Assembly (NCBI GenBank): GCA_900553185.1
Contig: USCT01000005.1
Span: 80,462-144,461 of the forward strand
DNA from: an uncultured Bacteroides sp.
Lineage (GTDB): Bacteria; Bacteroidota; Bacteroidia; Bacteroidales; Bacteroidaceae
DNA: 64,000 nt
Reading direction: 5' to 3'
In this document: piece after piece, positions 62,930 to 64,000 of the stretch
Numbering within the stretch: position 1 is the first letter of the stretch
How the letters are laid out: each line of letters opens with the position of its first letter
Notes under the pieces: model-generated
Seen by the model: only the letters and a program-made list of their open reading frames with translations
Told to the model about the DNA's origin: nothing
The model's database searches: none
Translations under genes and position numbers: made by a program

Positions 62930-63469
62930 TTGGATGATTGTATGTTAGGAATCATTAAAAAATATGGTCCGTATATTCGGGCCAAAGTAGTAGCGGCAGT
63001 TTCGAATGAAGCAGAGCGTGAAGAGTTAATGGAAGAAATTATCATTCATGTGTATGAAAAACTTTCAAAGATGGTGTATACCGAAGAAGGAAAGTTTGAG
63101 TATTGGTTACACACAGTTGTTAATAATTACATTGTAAGTTGGTTGCGTGCAAAATCTAGAAGGCCATTCATTTCTGATATTAAGCTTGAGTATATTCCTT
63201 CTACGGCTTCTTCTGCAGGTAAAAGTCTGTATCGGGAAAAAGTATATAGAATATTATGGGAGGTGGTTAATACGTTGGAAAATGAGCAGCGTGATATGTT
63301 GTTATTGCATTATCAGCAGGGTATTCATTTGACTCAGATAGCTAAGATGCAAGGAATACCTTACAATACGTTCTATAAGAAATTTAAGAAGGCCCTGATT
63401 TTAGTGGAACATTTGTGTATGGAACGAGGTATTACGCGAGATGACTATTGGGAATTGCATTCAAAATAA
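62930..63469 (+). CDS. RNA polymerase sigma factor, ECF/sigma-70 family
   Basis: About 175-179 residues. Region 2 spans about 15-80 (EEIIIHVYEKLSKMVYTEEG, YWLHTVVNNYIVSWLRAKSRR) and region 4 about 115-165 (LENEQRDMLLLHYQQG, LTQIAKMQGIPYNTFYKKFKKA). Available starts are TTG at 62930 or ATG at 62942; upstream codons in frame read protein-like (KEKVFQSLLQQKELDDC), and one base fewer in the A5 run at 62895-62899 would connect them to an ATG at 62887. So the 5' end may carry a frameshift. No anti-sigma gene follows. Confidence 0.75.
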   Translation: MDDCMLGIIKKYGPYIRAKVVAAVSNEAEREELMEEIIIHVYEKLSKMVYTEEGKFEYWLHTVVNNYIVSWLRAKSRRPFISDIKLEYIPSTASSAGKSLYREKVYRILWEVVNTLENEQRDMLLLHYQQGIHLTQIAKMQGIPYNTFYKKFKKALILVEHLCMERGITRDDYWELHSK

Positions 63470-63495
63470 TGCTTTGTAATTAACATGTAGGTTAA

Positions 63496-63534
63496 AACAA
63501 TCGGACATATTTAATGTGTCCGGTTGTTTTTTGG
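63496..63534 (+). terminator. Terminator after the sigma factor gene
   Basis: Twelve-base stem with G-U pair (63496-63507, 63517-63528) followed by T-run. Confidence 0.88.
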
Positions 63535-63815
63535 GGGTATGCCTGTTATGAGTCTTGTTTAACGGAATAAAATAGCAGGAATTATAACAGATGCTCATGG
63601 TAACTTGAAATCAGAAAGAAGCTGTGGGTAAACATTCGGGCTGGCTATTTTTCTGACTGTAGATGGGTGGTAAAACATTTCAAAGCCTTATGCTTGTTCG
63701 GTACATTGGGTGGAATTTCTTGAGCTTGCAAGGAAATAAAGCTGACATAAGATGGACAGGAACAGAATTTATAAACGATATGTGTAACAGAACTGAAAAA
63801 CGTGCGTTTGTTTGA
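63535..63815. other. Gap without gene
   Basis: No frame or structure that I can support. Confidence 0.45.
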
Positions 63816-63859
63816 GTAACCATACTATTTTCCGCCTTGACGCACATTATTCACAAACC

Positions 63860-63867
63860 TACCTTTG
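63860..63867 (+). promoter_or_regulatory. -7 box of the right-edge gene
   Basis: TACCTTTG, 21 bases before the ATG at 63889. Confidence 0.6.
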
Positions 63868-63888
63868 CGCCATAACCAAATAACAACA

Positions 63889-64000
63889 ATGATTATGGCG
63901 AAAGAAAAAGTAAACTATCAGGAGGTATATGACCTCTATCAGTTATGCAGCGAGACCAAGGATCTTCGGGAGTTCTGTGCTGATTATGGAGTAAACTACG
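63889..64000 (+). CDS. Partial gene at right edge, possible IS accessory (OrfA-like) protein
   Basis: 37 residues visible (MIMAKEKVNYQEVYDLYQLC...), running off the window. The second ATG (63895) is the more natural start. Helical, with the look of the small helix-turn-helix ORF at the start of IS66-like elements (DLREFCADYGVNY), but too short to be sure. Confidence 0.4.
   Translation, partial: MIMAKEKVNYQEVYDLYQLCSETKDLREFCADYGVNY

Larger units (their letters stand above)
63816..64000 (+). mobile_element. Possible left end of an IS66-like element
   Basis: GTAACCATAC at 63816 resembles the GTAA-type ends of IS66 elements and the gene beginning at 63889 looks like an IS66 accessory ORF. Only the edge is visible. 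Confidence 0.3.

Overview
The window comes from a member of the Bacteroidales, most likely Bacteroides or Phocaeicola-like. The evidence is the repeated Bacteroidota promoter element TAnnTTTG 15-200 bases before genes, the near absence of Shine-Dalgarno sequences, and typical gene families: DUF2723, DUF6057, DUF4294, DUF2807, the GH43/GH123 hydrolases, and a helix-hairpin-helix protein joined to a beta-barrel. The genus is an inference. Most of the window is ordinary core genome at moderate G+C. One visibly A+T-rich patch (about 33977-38270) and the far right edge look acquired.

Layout. 1-935 is the 3' part of a GH43 arabinanase. 1156-1302 is a 147-base element (promoter, about 65-nt transcript, terminator) that recurs almost identically at 62134-62280; the first copy lies directly before mnmA. 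2665-13670 holds a GH123 enzyme, the divergent tRNA-modification pair trhP-like/dusB, an adhesin-like lipoprotein, an operon of cation exporter, SDR reductase and PAP2 phosphatase, and rnr. 13671-17084 is a c-type-haem propeller lipoprotein with a membrane TPR partner. 17311-25602 is cysE, then a long operon: 23S rRNA methyltransferase with a repeat tail, prolyl tripeptidyl peptidase-like S9B enzyme, purD, two membrane proteins and mnmD.

25678-30408 is a five-gene operon encoding a circularly permuted ATP-grasp, an alpha-E protein, a transglutaminase and two AstE-like metallopeptidases, one of which has lost its zinc site. It resembles the poorly characterised peptide-amidoligase systems. An esterase and znuA-znuC follow; no znuB is present.

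33977-38171 is the most unusual part. It contains an orphan sensor kinase, a 39-residue peptide with a double-glycine-type leader, a chimeric small ORF, a 50-residue membrane peptide, an orphan TolC, an ISAs1-type transposase relic and a small membrane protein whose 5' end is duplicated inside the island. Three promoters in it carry the same array of ATAAC-like repeats at 11-base spacing. I read it as a two-component-controlled secreted-peptide (bacteriocin-like) locus, partly decayed and missing its response regulator and transporter.

38310-62018 returns to core genes: DUF2723 protein, polysaccharide deacetylase, dacB, lpdA, two PH-like membrane proteins, nadB, mutS, a flavin reductase, tRNA-Asp, eno, rubrerythrin, a SulP transporter, a radical SAM protein, the HhH-barrel protein, a DUF4294 protein, a SPOUT methyltransferase and nadA. 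The right end has the second copy of the small-RNA element, a sigma factor that may be frameshifted at its 5' end, and what may be the left edge of an IS66-like element. Genes for tRNA/rRNA modification are unusually frequent (mnmA, trhP-like, dusB, rlmL-like, mnmD, SPOUT methyltransferase).
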